From Marinobacterium ramblicola (GTDB taxonomy: Bacteria > Pseudomonadota > Gammaproteobacteria > Pseudomonadales > Balneatricaceae): a DNA stretch of 64,000 bases. Shown piece after piece: positions 1 to 8,665 of the stretch. The notes beneath the pieces were generated by a model that was given only the letters and a program-made list of their open reading frames with translations, was not told the origin of the DNA and ran no database searches. Location: positions 1 to 64,000 of the forward strand of contig NZ_JAHREP010000016.1 in assembly GCF_019084545.1 (NCBI RefSeq), read 5' to 3'. The position numbers and the translations under genes were made by a program. Position 1 is the stretch's first letter, and each line of letters starts with the position of its first letter.

Positions 1-129
1 ACGATCAACCTGCGGTGGCGGATCGGAGGAGAGCTACCGCGAAGCGGTTTAGTTCAACAGTGTATTAGTCGGCATGCTCTATTTCACCCAACTAGGCTGC
101 ATGCCATTTAGTTCATTACTAGGCCGCAT

Positions 130-711
130 TCAACGAGTGGCCGCACCAAGCTCAATCTCAGAATTCGACTCGGATTCGGCTGGTAATATTTCCTTTCGAT
201 CCACGTCGCCCAGCGCCGCCAGAATCAAGTTCTCTACCTCCGCCTTTTGATATCCCCGCTTAGCCGGCACCCTCACCAGCGGCATTCCGACCTGCTTGCA
301 GATAGCCTCCAGCATCTCGTCCCGCTGCTGGCGTTTGCTCTGCTTGTGGCTGGCATCGTCCAGCTCTATGGCGCAGACAGGCGTCAGGTCATCCGCTTTG
401 CAGATAACGAAGTCGAAGTGTTTGGATTGGATACGGTTGAACGCCTTCTGCCACTGGCTGCGGTTACGGCTTGGTTCGGGCTCGATCAGGTCGGCAACGC
501 GGACCATGCCGAAGATACGGTGTTGCTGCGGGTCGATGATGGAATCGAGCACGCCGAGAAAGGAGCGTTCGGCGGCGGTGAAGAGGGTTTGACGGCGGCG
601 GTAGCGGTGGTCGCCTTCGCTTTGGCTGGAAGCGCCTGAATTGAGCTTCTGTGCGATCAGCACAAAAACGAACAGCACCACTACAAGCGGAATGATCCAT
701 TCCATCGACAT
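130..711 (-). CDS. DUF2726 domain protein, membrane-anchored
   Basis: A 193-residue protein with one hydrophobic segment at about residues 5-20, a short charged linker, then a DUF2726 domain (about 40-165). The domain shows the features I associate with the family: FTAAERSFLGVL near its start, a central FDFVICKADDLTPVCAIELDD stretch ending in acidic residues, and a basic KQSKRQQRD segment followed by LVRVPAKRGY. The D/E and K pattern resembles a restriction-endonuclease-like fold, but nuclease activity is only inferred. It appears monocistronic. The ATG start is chosen because it begins the membrane segment. Bases 1-129, downstream of its stop, show nothing recognisable. Confidence 0.8.
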   Translation of the reverse strand: MSMEWIIPLVVVLFVFVLIAQKLNSGASSQSEGDHRYRRRQTLFTAAERSFLGVLDSIIDPQQHRIFGMVRVADLIEPEPSRNRSQWQKAFNRIQSKHFDFVICKADDLTPVCAIELDDASHKQSKRQQRDEMLEAICKQVGMPLVRVPAKRGYQKAEVENLILAALGDVDRKEILPAESESNSEIELGAATR

Positions 712-812
712 ACTCCCTGATTCCGTGTCGATATATCACACCTACAGCCCTATGGTGTGCGCGGGATAACAGTTTGGATCTGAGCGCTTCGGTTGGCAAG
801 TACCAGTGTCAC

Positions 813-1712
813 CTATTGTCTGCTTGCGGAAACAATCTGTTCTCGCAGCCATTGATGGGCGGGGTCACGGTGTGAACGCTCGTGCCAGAGCATGCACATC
901 TCAAAACCAGGGATCTCGATTGGAGAATCGACGATTTTGACCAGCGGGTTGTGGATAACCAGACGCTCCGGCAGCATCGCGACCAGATCGGTACTGGTTA
1001 CAACCGATACGACGAACAGAAAGTGGGGGACAGACAACACCACCCGTCGTGTCAGCCCCGCCTCCAGAAGTACTTTATCCGCAACACCGCTGAATCCACC
1101 GCCGTCCGGCGACACGATGACGTGTTCCAGGTCACAGAACTGCTGAAGGGTTGGAGGTTTTTTTAAACTCGGATGACCGGCACGGCCCACCAGCACATAG
1201 CGCTCTTGAAACAACACGCGGTGGCGTAGACCCGGTGGCGCCTCGTGGCTGATATGGAAGGCGATATCGATCTCGCCCTGTGCCGCCTGCTTGGCGATGC
1301 GGGACGGCGCCATTTCCACAACCGCCAGCCGGGTGCCCGGGGCTGCTGAACGCAGCCCTTTCAGTGTCGGCTGCACCACCGCCGATTCGCCGTAGTCGGT
1401 CGCGGCAATACACCAGGTGTTGTCGGCTGTACCTGGATCGAAGGGGCTAGCGGGCGACACCGTGTATTCGAGCGCTTCCAATGCCTGCCGCAAGGGCTCA
1501 CGCAACTCGTTGGCCCTCTGGGTCGGGAGGACGCCGCGAGGGCCGGGTATCAGCAGCGGATCGTCAAAGAACTCTCTCAGCTTGGCTAGATGGACGCTGA
1601 CCGTGGGCTGAGACATATGCAGGCGTTGGGCGGCACGGGTCACGTTATGCTCCGTCAGCAGGGTATCGAGCGTGACCAGCAGGTTGAGATCCAGCCGCCT
1701 GAGATTATCCAT
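813..1712 (-). CDS. LysR-family transcriptional regulator
   Basis: A 299-residue LysR-type regulator of normal family length. The N-terminal winged helix-turn-helix (about 5-65) includes HNVTRAAQRLHMSQPTVSVHL. The rest is the substrate-binding-like effector domain (about 95-295). The start DNLRRLDLNLLVTLDTLL resembles the NodD/LeuO branch. It is divergent from the quinone-reductase gene at 1803 with 90 bases between starts, the usual LysR/target arrangement, so it probably controls that gene. The effector is unknown; a quinone or electrophile is a guess from the neighbour. Confidence 0.9.
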   Translation of the reverse strand: MDNLRRLDLNLLVTLDTLLTEHNVTRAAQRLHMSQPTVSVHLAKLREFFDDPLLIPGPRGVLPTQRANELREPLRQALEALEYTVSPASPFDPGTADNTWCIAATDYGESAVVQPTLKGLRSAAPGTRLAVVEMAPSRIAKQAAQGEIDIAFHISHEAPPGLRHRVLFQERYVLVGRAGHPSLKKPPTLQQFCDLEHVIVSPDGGGFSGVADKVLLEAGLTRRVVLSVPHFLFVVSVVTSTDLVAMLPERLVIHNPLVKIVDSPIEIPGFEMCMLWHERSHRDPAHQWLREQIVSASRQ

Positions 1713-1802
1713 GTTAATACCTGTTATTTCAGTAATTCATTTCTTCTATACCTAGCACATTCCTATCCTGTTCTCACGTCAAACATCACAGGATACGCCG
1801 CT

Positions 1803-2591
1803 ATGAATGTTCTTATCGTCTATGCCCACCCTGAACCCAAGTCGTTGAATGGCTCGCTGAAGGCGTTTACCGTCCAGCATCTCGAAAACGCCGGGCACTG
1901 TGTTCAGGTGTCAGATCTGTATGCCATGCAGTGGAAAACCACACTCGATGCCGACGACAGTGAAAAACGGCGGGACGCCAGCTTCTTCCACCCCTCGCTC
2001 GACTCTCAATATGCATTCGACAATGGCTGGCAAAGCCCGGATATCGTTCGGGAACAGGAGAAGCTGTTGTGGGCGGATGCGGTGATCCTGCAGTTCCCGC
2101 TCTGGTGGTTCTCGATGCCGGCGATCATGAAAGGCTGGGTAGACCGGGTCTATGCCTATGGCTTCGCCTACGGTGTCGGCGAACACTCCGATACGCGCTG
2201 GGGCGACCGCTATGGCGAGGGCAGGATGGCGGGCAAGCGCGCCATGCTGATGGTCACTACCGGAGGCTGGGATTCACACTACGGTCCACGCGGGATCAAC
2301 GGCCCGATCGAGGATATCCTGTTTCCGATTCAGCACGGGATTCTGTACTACCCCGGATTCGATGTATTGCCGCCGTTTCTGGTCTATCGCACTAGCCGTG
2401 TTGACGATGCGCGCTATACATCGATCAGAGAGGAGCTTGGACAACGTCTCGATGACTTGTGGACGACGGAACCTATCCCCTTCCGCAAACAGAACGGCGG
2501 TGATTACAAGATCCCGGAGATGACCCTACGGCCGGATATTGCACCGGAACTGGTCGGGTTTGCCGTGCATAAGGCGCTGCATAGGGACTAG
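1803..2591 (+). CDS. NAD(P)H:quinone oxidoreductase-like flavoprotein
   Basis: A 262-residue Flavodoxin_2 family protein (MdaB/KefF/NQO1-like), predicted cytosolic and FMN- or FAD-dependent, reducing quinones by two electrons. The N-terminus MNVLIVYAHPEPKSLNGSL is the flavin-phosphate-binding start of the family. The segment ADAVILQFPLWWFSMPAIMKGW followed by DRVYAYGFAYG is the hallmark NQO core. A longer frame opens upstream at 1590, but it runs through the divergent regulator gene; the ATG at 1803 places the conserved N-terminus correctly. Likely controlled by the divergent LysR at 813-1712. Substrate not determinable from sequence. Confidence 0.88.
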   Translation: MNVLIVYAHPEPKSLNGSLKAFTVQHLENAGHCVQVSDLYAMQWKTTLDADDSEKRRDASFFHPSLDSQYAFDNGWQSPDIVREQEKLLWADAVILQFPLWWFSMPAIMKGWVDRVYAYGFAYGVGEHSDTRWGDRYGEGRMAGKRAMLMVTTGGWDSHYGPRGINGPIEDILFPIQHGILYYPGFDVLPPFLVYRTSRVDDARYTSIREELGQRLDDLWTTEPIPFRKQNGGDYKIPEMTLRPDIAPELVGFAVHKALHRD

Positions 2592-2647
2592 CAGCGGTGC
2601 CGAAAGATAGCTGAATCAGCAGTTGAGTGGCAGCATGGGTGACCTGC

Positions 2648-3541
2648 CTAATTCGTCTGACACCACTCCTGCTGCCTCAAATACTCCTCCAATAATGACG
2701 CAAAGGTTTTGGCCCTGACCGACAGGGCCCGCCGGTTGGGCCAGACCAGGTATAGATGGCGCTCCTGTCCTTCCCAATCCGGCAGCACCCTGACCAGTTG
2801 CTGCAGTTCCAGCTCTCTGTAGACGGTGCTGATCGGCATCAACGCAATTCCACCCTGGGATTTGACGATGTTGATCATCATTTGAAGATCGGTGGATACA
2901 TATTGGTGCTGCTTTTGGATCGATACTTTGTCGTTGAGCCGGTTACTCAGTTCCCATTGACCGAGGAGGTGGCTGGAGACGCTGGGATAGTGGCGAAGAT
3001 CATCCACGCTGGCCGGCGGTGTTGTCTTGGCTAGCAGATCCGGACTGGCGACCAGAATGGTTCTGACATATCCCAGTTTTTTCTGGATCAACGATGAGCT
3101 GGGCTGGGGGCCTATGCGGATCGCGATGTCCGCCTGGGCGTGGAGCATGTCCACAACGTCGTTGCTCAGCTCGATCGATACCTCGATCTGCGGGTAACGC
3201 TGAATGAACGCCTCCCAGAACTGATCCAGGGGACCCACCGCGAAATTGGTCGGGGCCAGTATCTTGAGCGGACCTGCCAGGCTGTTCAGGGTTGCATTGA
3301 GATTGTCGAGCCGCTGGTCCAGTGAGTGGACGAACTCAGCACACTCGTCAAAGTAGATCTGTCCTTCCCGGGTTAGCGTGAGCCCCCTGGGGGAGCGGTG
3401 TAGCAACTTGCATCCCAGGTGTTCTTCCAGCGCATTGATACGACGGGAAACGGTGGCCACGGTGGTGCTTAAACGCTCGGCGGCAGCCGTAAGACTCCCC
3501 TCCTCCACGGTAATGACGAATAGCTTCAGCTCATTCAGCAT
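2648..3541 (-). CDS. LysR-family transcriptional regulator
   Basis: A 297-residue LysR-type regulator. The HTH is at about 3-60 (GSLTAAAERLSTTVATVSRRI), then the effector domain. The start MLNELKLFVITVEEGSLTAAAERL resembles the CrgA/AaeR-like branch that often controls small redox genes. It is divergent from the ABM monooxygenase gene at 3642 with 100 bases between starts, so that gene and the DUF2798 gene behind it are the likely targets. Its 3' end faces the 3' end of the quinone reductase gene. Confidence 0.9.
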   Translation of the reverse strand: MLNELKLFVITVEEGSLTAAAERLSTTVATVSRRINALEEHLGCKLLHRSPRGLTLTREGQIYFDECAEFVHSLDQRLDNLNATLNSLAGPLKILAPTNFAVGPLDQFWEAFIQRYPQIEVSIELSNDVVDMLHAQADIAIRIGPQPSSSLIQKKLGYVRTILVASPDLLAKTTPPASVDDLRHYPSVSSHLLGQWELSNRLNDKVSIQKQHQYVSTDLQMMINIVKSQGGIALMPISTVYRELELQQLVRVLPDWEGQERHLYLVWPNRRALSVRAKTFASLLEEYLRQQEWCQTN

Positions 3542-3641
3542 CTTTGCAAATACGTAATTTAAGATTGATTAAATCACTATACTTACGATTTTTGCTATTT
3601 GATAGCCTGTTTCCTGTGAACTTGTAAACAGGAGACAAGCG

Positions 3642-3932
3642 ATGGAAGTCTACAACCTAACGGCCAGAATCAGAGTCACAGATCCTCAGCGCCGGGCGCT
3701 GGCAAGAAAGGAGATGGCGCAGTTGCAGCGCCTGACCCGGCAAGAGGCGAAGTGCCTGATGTTCAGTATTTTTGAAGACCAGAAGCGGGAAGGAGAATTC
3801 CTGCTGTGGGAATCCTGGGAGGGAAAGGCGGGTTTGGACGCGCATTTCGCGCAGGCGCATACCCAGCGATACCTGGCCCTGAATCTGACGGAAGTGGTCG
3901 AATTCACCGAGTTGAACGCACTGGAGGCTTAG
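3642..3932 (+). CDS. ABM-domain monooxygenase (putative quinol monooxygenase)
   Basis: A 96-residue protein made of one antibiotic-biosynthesis-monooxygenase fold (YgiN-like ferredoxin barrel). Recognisable features are the strand NLTARIRV, helix RALARKEMAQLQRLTRQE, the FSIFEDQKREGEFLLWESWEG hairpin and the helix that follows, LDAHFAQAHTQRYLAL. Members act on quinols or phenolics without a cofactor, or bind haem; which applies here is unknown. A good Shine-Dalgarno site (AGGAGA) precedes the ATG. It is followed after 5 bases by the DUF2798 gene, so the two are co-transcribed, and it is divergent from the LysR gene at 2648-3541. Confidence 0.8.
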   Translation: MEVYNLTARIRVTDPQRRALARKEMAQLQRLTRQEAKCLMFSIFEDQKREGEFLLWESWEGKAGLDAHFAQAHTQRYLALNLTEVVEFTELNALEA

Positions 3933-3937
3933 TTCTG

Positions 3938-4159
3938 ATGTCCTTTAAATATCGCATCTTTTTTTCGCTGTTCATGTCCCTGATCCTCTCGTTTCTGATG
4001 ACGGCCTGGGTCACCTGGATCAATCTCGGAGTGGTCGACGGGTTCCTCTTTAAATGGAGCACCGCGTTTTTCACCGCCTGGCCCGCGGCGGCCATCATCT
4101 CCTTCCTGTTTGGCCCCAGGATCCATCGGCTCACCAGTTGGGTAGTCAACAATGCATAG
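3938..4159 (+). CDS. DUF2798 small membrane protein
   Basis: A 73-residue protein with two predicted transmembrane helices (about 7-28 and 40-60), and the polar ends and central WITWINLG-like turn (here WVTWINLGVVDG) of DUF2798 proteins. The function of this family is unknown to me. The start at 3938 follows the upstream stop by 5 bases and gives the normal family length; a longer frame from 3806 lies inside the ABM gene and was rejected. Two-gene operon with the ABM monooxygenase. Confidence 0.75.
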   Translation: MSFKYRIFFSLFMSLILSFLMTAWVTWINLGVVDGFLFKWSTAFFTAWPAAAIISFLFGPRIHRLTSWVVNNA

Positions 4160-4325
4160 GGAGACACATTCAGTGGCGATTCGGGAAGGAACTGGCCGGA
4201 GTTGAAGATCGCGATTGAGGCGACCATCGGCATCTAGCACAAATCTTCCAGACAACTCTGTCGTGAGGGTTTACGCTAGGACGCTGTGAATAACGTTTTC
4301 TGCACCGAACTTCACGTCTACTGAT

Positions 4326-5177
4326 ATGGCAGCATCTACACAGGGTAACTGGGCTCACTTCTCGCGCGATGCCGATACCGGTATCGAGCTGTTGCGCACC
4401 CACTTTACAGGCCACACCCAGGCGTACGATCCGCACTGGCATGACGATTACCTGATCGGCTACAACGAGCAGGGGTTTCAGCAGTTCCACTGCCGTCATC
4501 AGGTGCAGCAGCTGACGCCCGGGAACAGTTTCCTGCTTGAGCCCGGCGAGATACATGATGGCGAGGCGCCGCACCCGGAGGGGTTTACCTATCGTGCGCT
4601 CTATCTGCCGGCGCACTGGCTGCACCAGCAGTTGCGCGGCATCTTCGAAGACCTGCCCGACCGGTACGAGCTGCATGTGGAGTCCACGCTGTCGGAGGAT
4701 CGGCTGCTGATGGGCAGTATCGCCTCGGCCTATATCGCGCTGCGTGAGCAGGAGCCGCGTATCGTGCGCAGCGCCTGCCTGGATCAGATGATTGAGCGGA
4801 TGACGGCGCACCTGAGTTGGCGCAAACAGCAGGCGCATGAACTGCTGCTGCCGCATCTGGCCCGCGAGGGGCGCGACTACCTGCATGCACATCTATACCA
4901 GGATATCGGGCTTGAGGAGATGGCGACGGCGCTGGGCAGCGACCGTTTCCGGGTCAACCGGGCGTTCAAGGCCGCGTTCGGCGTGGCGCCCCACACCTAT
5001 CTGATTCAGTTACGGCTGGTACAGGCACGCCAACTGCTGGCCAACGGCCGCAAGCCTGCCGAGGTGGCAAGTCTGCTCTGCTTCTCGGACCAGAGCCACC
5101 TGGGGCGCTGGTTCCGGCGCGCCTATAACCTGACGCCCGCCGCTTACCGAAGCTTCTGCACCAGCGTTCCAGACTGA
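4326..5177 (+). CDS. AraC-family transcriptional regulator
   Basis: A 283-residue regulator with an N-terminal cupin-like AraC ligand-binding domain (about 15-100; the HFTGHTQAYDPHWHDDYLIG segment has the typical histidines) and a C-terminal pair of helix-turn-helices (about 185-280). The second HTH ends PAEVASLLCFSDQSHLGRWF followed by RRAYNLTPAAYR, the AraC signature. It lies 49 bases before a LysE-type exporter on the same strand, and this AraC/LysE pairing is common, so it probably induces the exporter in response to an amino acid. Ligand unknown. Confidence 0.9.
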   Translation: MAASTQGNWAHFSRDADTGIELLRTHFTGHTQAYDPHWHDDYLIGYNEQGFQQFHCRHQVQQLTPGNSFLLEPGEIHDGEAPHPEGFTYRALYLPAHWLHQQLRGIFEDLPDRYELHVESTLSEDRLLMGSIASAYIALREQEPRIVRSACLDQMIERMTAHLSWRKQQAHELLLPHLAREGRDYLHAHLYQDIGLEEMATALGSDRFRVNRAFKAAFGVAPHTYLIQLRLVQARQLLANGRKPAEVASLLCFSDQSHLGRWFRRAYNLTPAAYRSFCTSVPD

Positions 5178-5226
5178 ACCCTGCCCGCTGCGGAGAATGG
5201 TGAAGACCACCTATCGAGGAGTCTTC

Positions 5227-5826
5227 ATGTCCAGTCTGGTTTTGAGCTTTTCCCTGTTTGCTTTGATCGCCTCCGCTACACCGGGGCCGACCAACGTGCT
5301 GGCTCTGAGCAACGGCAGCCGCTTCGGCACCCTGGGTACCCTGCCCTTCGTGATCGGCGCCTCCTTCGGCGCATCGGCGATTCTGCTGCTGACCGCCAGC
5401 GGACTGACGGCAGCATTGCAGGGTTATCCGCTGCTGAGTCGGTTGCCGGCCTGGCTGGGCACGCTCTGGCTGAGCTGGATGGCGTGGAAGCTATACCAGG
5501 CTCCCGCCATCGATCGCGAGGCGCACTGTGCCAAGGCTCAGGCCCGCTGGTACCAGGGCGCGCTGATGCAGCTGGTCAATCCGAAAACCTGGATAATGGC
5601 GCTGACCGCCAGCAGTCTGTTCGCCCCTGTGGATAGTTCAGCCCTGAGCCACAACCTGTTGCTGGCGCTGATCTTCTTCGTCGTCACCCTGCCCTGCATC
5701 GCCGCCTGGGCCTGGCTCGGCGAAGGCAGCGGCCGGCTGTTGAGAACCGAAGCGCAGCAACAGCAGTTGAACCGGGTGCTGGCGGTGTTGCTGGTAGTAT
5801 CGGTGTGGTTTGCGTTGCTGAGCTAA
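5227..5826 (+). CDS. LysE/RhtB-family amino-acid exporter
   Basis: A 199-residue inner-membrane protein with about six transmembrane helices. It carries the LysE-family N-terminal motif SATPGPTNVLALSNGSRFG (compare GPxN in RhtB) and a second conserved block GALMQLVNPKTWIMALT. Such proteins export amino acids or homoserine lactones by proton antiport. The start at 5227 is preceded by GAGGAG; a longer frame from 5197 was rejected because the family begins just before the first helix. Likely regulated by the AraC gene upstream. Substrate not predictable. Confidence 0.88.
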   Translation: MSSLVLSFSLFALIASATPGPTNVLALSNGSRFGTLGTLPFVIGASFGASAILLLTASGLTAALQGYPLLSRLPAWLGTLWLSWMAWKLYQAPAIDREAHCAKAQARWYQGALMQLVNPKTWIMALTASSLFAPVDSSALSHNLLLALIFFVVTLPCIAAWAWLGEGSGRLLRTEAQQQQLNRVLAVLLVVSVWFALLS

Positions 5827-6056
5827 TCGCGCTGCCTGACCCCACTCACTCGGCCAGCGTAACGCTCAGTTCATCGCCCGCCCGCACGATGCTGTCGGCA
5901 GTTGGGGACGGTAGGCGCAGGGTTCCGGAATATCCCGCCGGGCGGGCGTAATCCCTTGTCGGGTGAGCGGTCGGCACGCTAGACTCGTCGGGATTTTTCG
6001 TCACAATACGCTGCCGCCCCATTCAGCGCTCCTGCGCTGAACTGACAGGACTCAAT

Positions 6057-7676
6057 GTGTTCAGGCTACGTCCGAAACTCAACAGCATCACCACTCGCCT
6101 GATCGCCTTTGGTCTGACGCTTCTGCTGCTTGGCGCGACCGGCCGTGTCCTGGTGCTCAGCGAGTATCTTCGCGGCGATTTGATCAAGGCCAGTTCGGCG
6201 CAGCTTGAAACGCTGGCCACTTATGCAGCCCAGGATATTGCACAGAATCTGGCGTTGCGCGAGACGCTGCTCGGCCAGCTGTCGGGCCGCGTTCCGACGG
6301 AGCTGCTCGACAATCCCGCGAGGCTGCACAGTTGGCTGTCGGAACACGGCACGATCGATCCGGTCTTTTCACTTGGATTGATGCTGCTCTCCCCCCAGGG
6401 TGTACCACTGACAGGACCGGACACGGAAGTGGAGTATCTTCCGCTGCTTTGGGCAAATGCGGGTAGCGGCAGTGTCGGTTCGGCCAGCGAAACCGTCATA
6501 GGCAAACCCTTCGTCGATCCAAGCAGTGGCGCCCTGCTGCTGCCGATGACAGCAACCGTGCGGGACGCCAACGGGCAGCACCTGGCCTACTTGGTCGGCC
6601 TTAGTGCCTTGGATCGCTCAGGCTTTCTGAATCCGCTGTATTCCACTCATGCCGCGTCGGCCGCCGAACTGATACTGATACTGCCAGGAGATAATCTGTC
6701 GCTCGGTGCCGATGGCGGCAGCCTCACCCTCACGCCCCTCCCGGAATCGGGGACAGATCGATCCAACACAAACACGGAGGCCGAAACCCTGGATGTGGCG
6801 GTTCCCGTCCCCGGCAGCCGCTGGGAACTGATCGCTCGCTTACCGACCGTCGAGGTTTACCGCCCACAAACCGAGCTGCGACGCTTTATCCTGCACAATA
6901 CCGGATTTCTGGCCCTCATCGCCCTGGTGCTCCTTACGCTGGGCATACGTTATCTGCTCGGACCGCTACGCCATGCCGCCGAGCATGCCGACAAGATGAC
7001 ACTCAACGAAATTCCCCTCGCGCCGCTGCCGGTCGTACGAGACGATGAGGTGGGACACCTGACCCAGGCGTTCAATCGCGTGCTGGACAAACTGATTGAG
7101 AGCCAGGCCGAACTGCAGCATATGGCGCATCGCGATCCGTTGACCGGACTGCCCAACCGCCACCTGCTGGCCGACCGCATGACCCAGGCCCTGGCAAGGG
7201 CACAACGCAACCAGACCTGGGTGGCGGTGTTGTTCCTCGATCTTGACCGCTTCAAACCGATCAACGACCGGTTGGGTCACGATGCCGGTGACCAGGCATT
7301 GCAGCAGGTTGCCGCCCGGCTGCAGGGCGCGCTACGCCGGGTCGATACCCTGGCGCGTGTCGGCGGCGACGAATTCGTCATTCTGCTGACCGATCTCGGT
7401 CAGGATGCGAAAACAGCCACTCAGGCGGTGGCGCAAAAATGCCTGGATACCTTCGACCAGGAGTTCACTATCAAAGGCGAGCCCTGTCGGCTCGGCACCT
7501 CCATCGGTATCGCGCTGGGCGATGGCGATTGCGCGCCGGATAAGCTGTTGATCTCGGCCGATCAGGCGATGTACGAGTCCAAGCTATCGGGTTGTGGCGA
7601 GATCCGCAGGAGCGTCGCCGAAGCCGAAAATCTGCCGATGCTTCAGGCCAACCTGAATCACGAACACTTCGATTGA
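6057..7676 (+). CDS. Membrane diguanylate cyclase (GGDEF) with periplasmic sensor and HAMP
   Basis: A 539-residue c-di-GMP synthase. Order: transmembrane helix (about 12-32), periplasmic sensor (about 35-280), second helix (about 282-302), HAMP (about 303-360), GGDEF domain (about 370-530). The active site reads GGDEF intact (about 436-440). Five residues before it is RRVD, a match to the RxxD inhibitory I-site at the standard spacing, so product inhibition is expected. DPLTGLPNRHLLADRM is the usual cyclase opening. No EAL domain. The start is GTG at 6057; an ATG two bases earlier is out of frame. The next gene downstream is a PilZ protein, a natural c-di-GMP receptor. Confidence 0.92.
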   Translation: MFRLRPKLNSITTRLIAFGLTLLLLGATGRVLVLSEYLRGDLIKASSAQLETLATYAAQDIAQNLALRETLLGQLSGRVPTELLDNPARLHSWLSEHGTIDPVFSLGLMLLSPQGVPLTGPDTEVEYLPLLWANAGSGSVGSASETVIGKPFVDPSSGALLLPMTATVRDANGQHLAYLVGLSALDRSGFLNPLYSTHAASAAELILILPGDNLSLGADGGSLTLTPLPESGTDRSNTNTEAETLDVAVPVPGSRWELIARLPTVEVYRPQTELRRFILHNTGFLALIALVLLTLGIRYLLGPLRHAAEHADKMTLNEIPLAPLPVVRDDEVGHLTQAFNRVLDKLIESQAELQHMAHRDPLTGLPNRHLLADRMTQALARAQRNQTWVAVLFLDLDRFKPINDRLGHDAGDQALQQVAARLQGALRRVDTLARVGGDEFVILLTDLGQDAKTATQAVAQKCLDTFDQEFTIKGEPCRLGTSIGIALGDGDCAPDKLLISADQAMYESKLSGCGEIRRSVAEAENLPMLQANLNHEHFD

Positions 7677-8228
7677 AATCGACCGGTTTGAGATCAGGGT
7701 CGATATCGATTAAAAATGGTTTTCTTTTAAATAAAGATTTATTTATAGGGATAGTCTTAATTTAATATAGGAAAATTCCTACACCGCATTGAGAAAATAC
7801 GTAAATTTTAACAGCGCAATTAATAAAACCATCAAACCACTTCGACAAAAATAAAATAAAAATAAATTATAATCAAACACTTAACACGAAAAACCCCAGC
7901 CAAATACACCTTTATAACTCTTTCGATCAAGGTTTTATTACAAATCCGTATAATCCTTACGCATATTTATTTGCTACTATTTTTATGTGCCGTGTTATTA
8001 CGTGACTTTTCAAGCAGGCTGTAATCAGCCTGCTCGCTTTCGAGATATTACTAACCCTTCTGGAAGTAATGCCCAAAAAGCATCTCGACAATATCGGCAT
8101 CCAGGGACTGGCTGATCACTCCCATGTGGGAGGGAGGCAGCAAGTGGACTGCTCGCAGTTGGAACACATCAGGACCATTCAACACAAGAGCAGGCTGTAC
8201 ACCCGGTTGCAGCAAGAGAGATCAAAAG
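7677..8228. other. AT-rich intergenic spacer between GGDEF and PilZ genes
   Basis: A 552-base stretch with no supported gene. From about 7700 to 8005 it is extremely AT-rich compared with the GC-rich flanks, with runs such as TTAAATAAAGATTTATTTATA. The remaining part (8040-8228) returns to normal composition and carries a 77-codon frame at 8069-8302 that overlaps the PilZ gene and has no family features. A TATAAT at 7949-7954 could be a -10 box, but no convincing -35 accompanies it. The stretch could be a regulatory leader, a silenced foreign segment or a decayed gene. Confidence 0.6.
8013..8034. other. Perfect 8-bp stem-loop upstream of PilZ gene
   Basis: AGCAGGCT at 8013-8020 is followed by a 6-base loop and its exact complement AGCCTGCT at 8027-8034. 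No U-tract follows on the plus strand (CGCTTTCGAG), so it is not a standard terminator in that direction. On the minus strand it is followed by TGAAAAG, also weak. It lies about 195 bases before the PilZ start and could be a leader structure or operator. Confidence 0.5.
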
Positions 8229-8642
8229 ATGGGACGGAACTATATCCGCCACCCGATGGGCATTCCGATCGAACTCGACTACCCCGACTTTGCGGAACAT
8301 GAAACGGGTACCACCCAGGACGTCAGCGCCAGCGGCCTGTGTTGCTTGACTCACCATTATGTTGAGCCCGGTACCCATGTGGATCTATCGATCAGCGTTA
8401 TCGACCCTACCTTTCAGGCCCGAGGCCGAGTGGTATGGTGCCGACGGAAGCAAGGGCAGTTTCTGATCGGTATCAGTTTCAATGATGCCGATACCGCCTA
8501 TTCGGTACGCATGGTCGAGCAGATCTGTCATATCGAGGATTATCGCCGCCGGGTGGAACATAAGCAGCGCCGACGTCTCAGTACCGAGCAGGCGGCAATG
8601 GAGTGGATTACCCGGCATGCAGCGAGCTTTCCCTGCATCTGA
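8229..8642 (+). CDS. PilZ domain c-di-GMP-binding protein
   Basis: A 137-residue single-domain PilZ protein. The c-di-GMP-binding signature is complete: RNYIR (residues 3-7, RxxxR) and DVSASG (about residues 30-35, D/NxSxxG). The beta-barrel core continues through VDLSISVIDPTFQARGRVVW to GQFLIGISF, followed by a basic C-terminal helix rich in R and K. The frame is open upstream to 8124, but that extension has no family similarity; the ATG at 8229 places RxxxR where it belongs and is preceded by a GAGAG element. It is the probable receptor or a local effector for the cyclase at 6057-7676. Confidence 0.85.
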   Translation: MGRNYIRHPMGIPIELDYPDFAEHETGTTQDVSASGLCCLTHHYVEPGTHVDLSISVIDPTFQARGRVVWCRRKQGQFLIGISFNDADTAYSVRMVEQICHIEDYRRRVEHKQRRRLSTEQAAMEWITRHAASFPCI

Positions 8643-8665
8643 CTGTCACCGCAGGAATCGCCCCG

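Noticed and set aside
7700-8228. c-di-GMP riboswitch in the PilZ leader
   Set aside because: The spacer lacks the conserved GEMM core sequences and tetraloop-receptor pattern; only a simple hairpin is seen.
8069-8302. 77-codon frame before the PilZ gene
   Set aside because: Overlaps the PilZ start in another frame and has no recognisable family or ribosome site.
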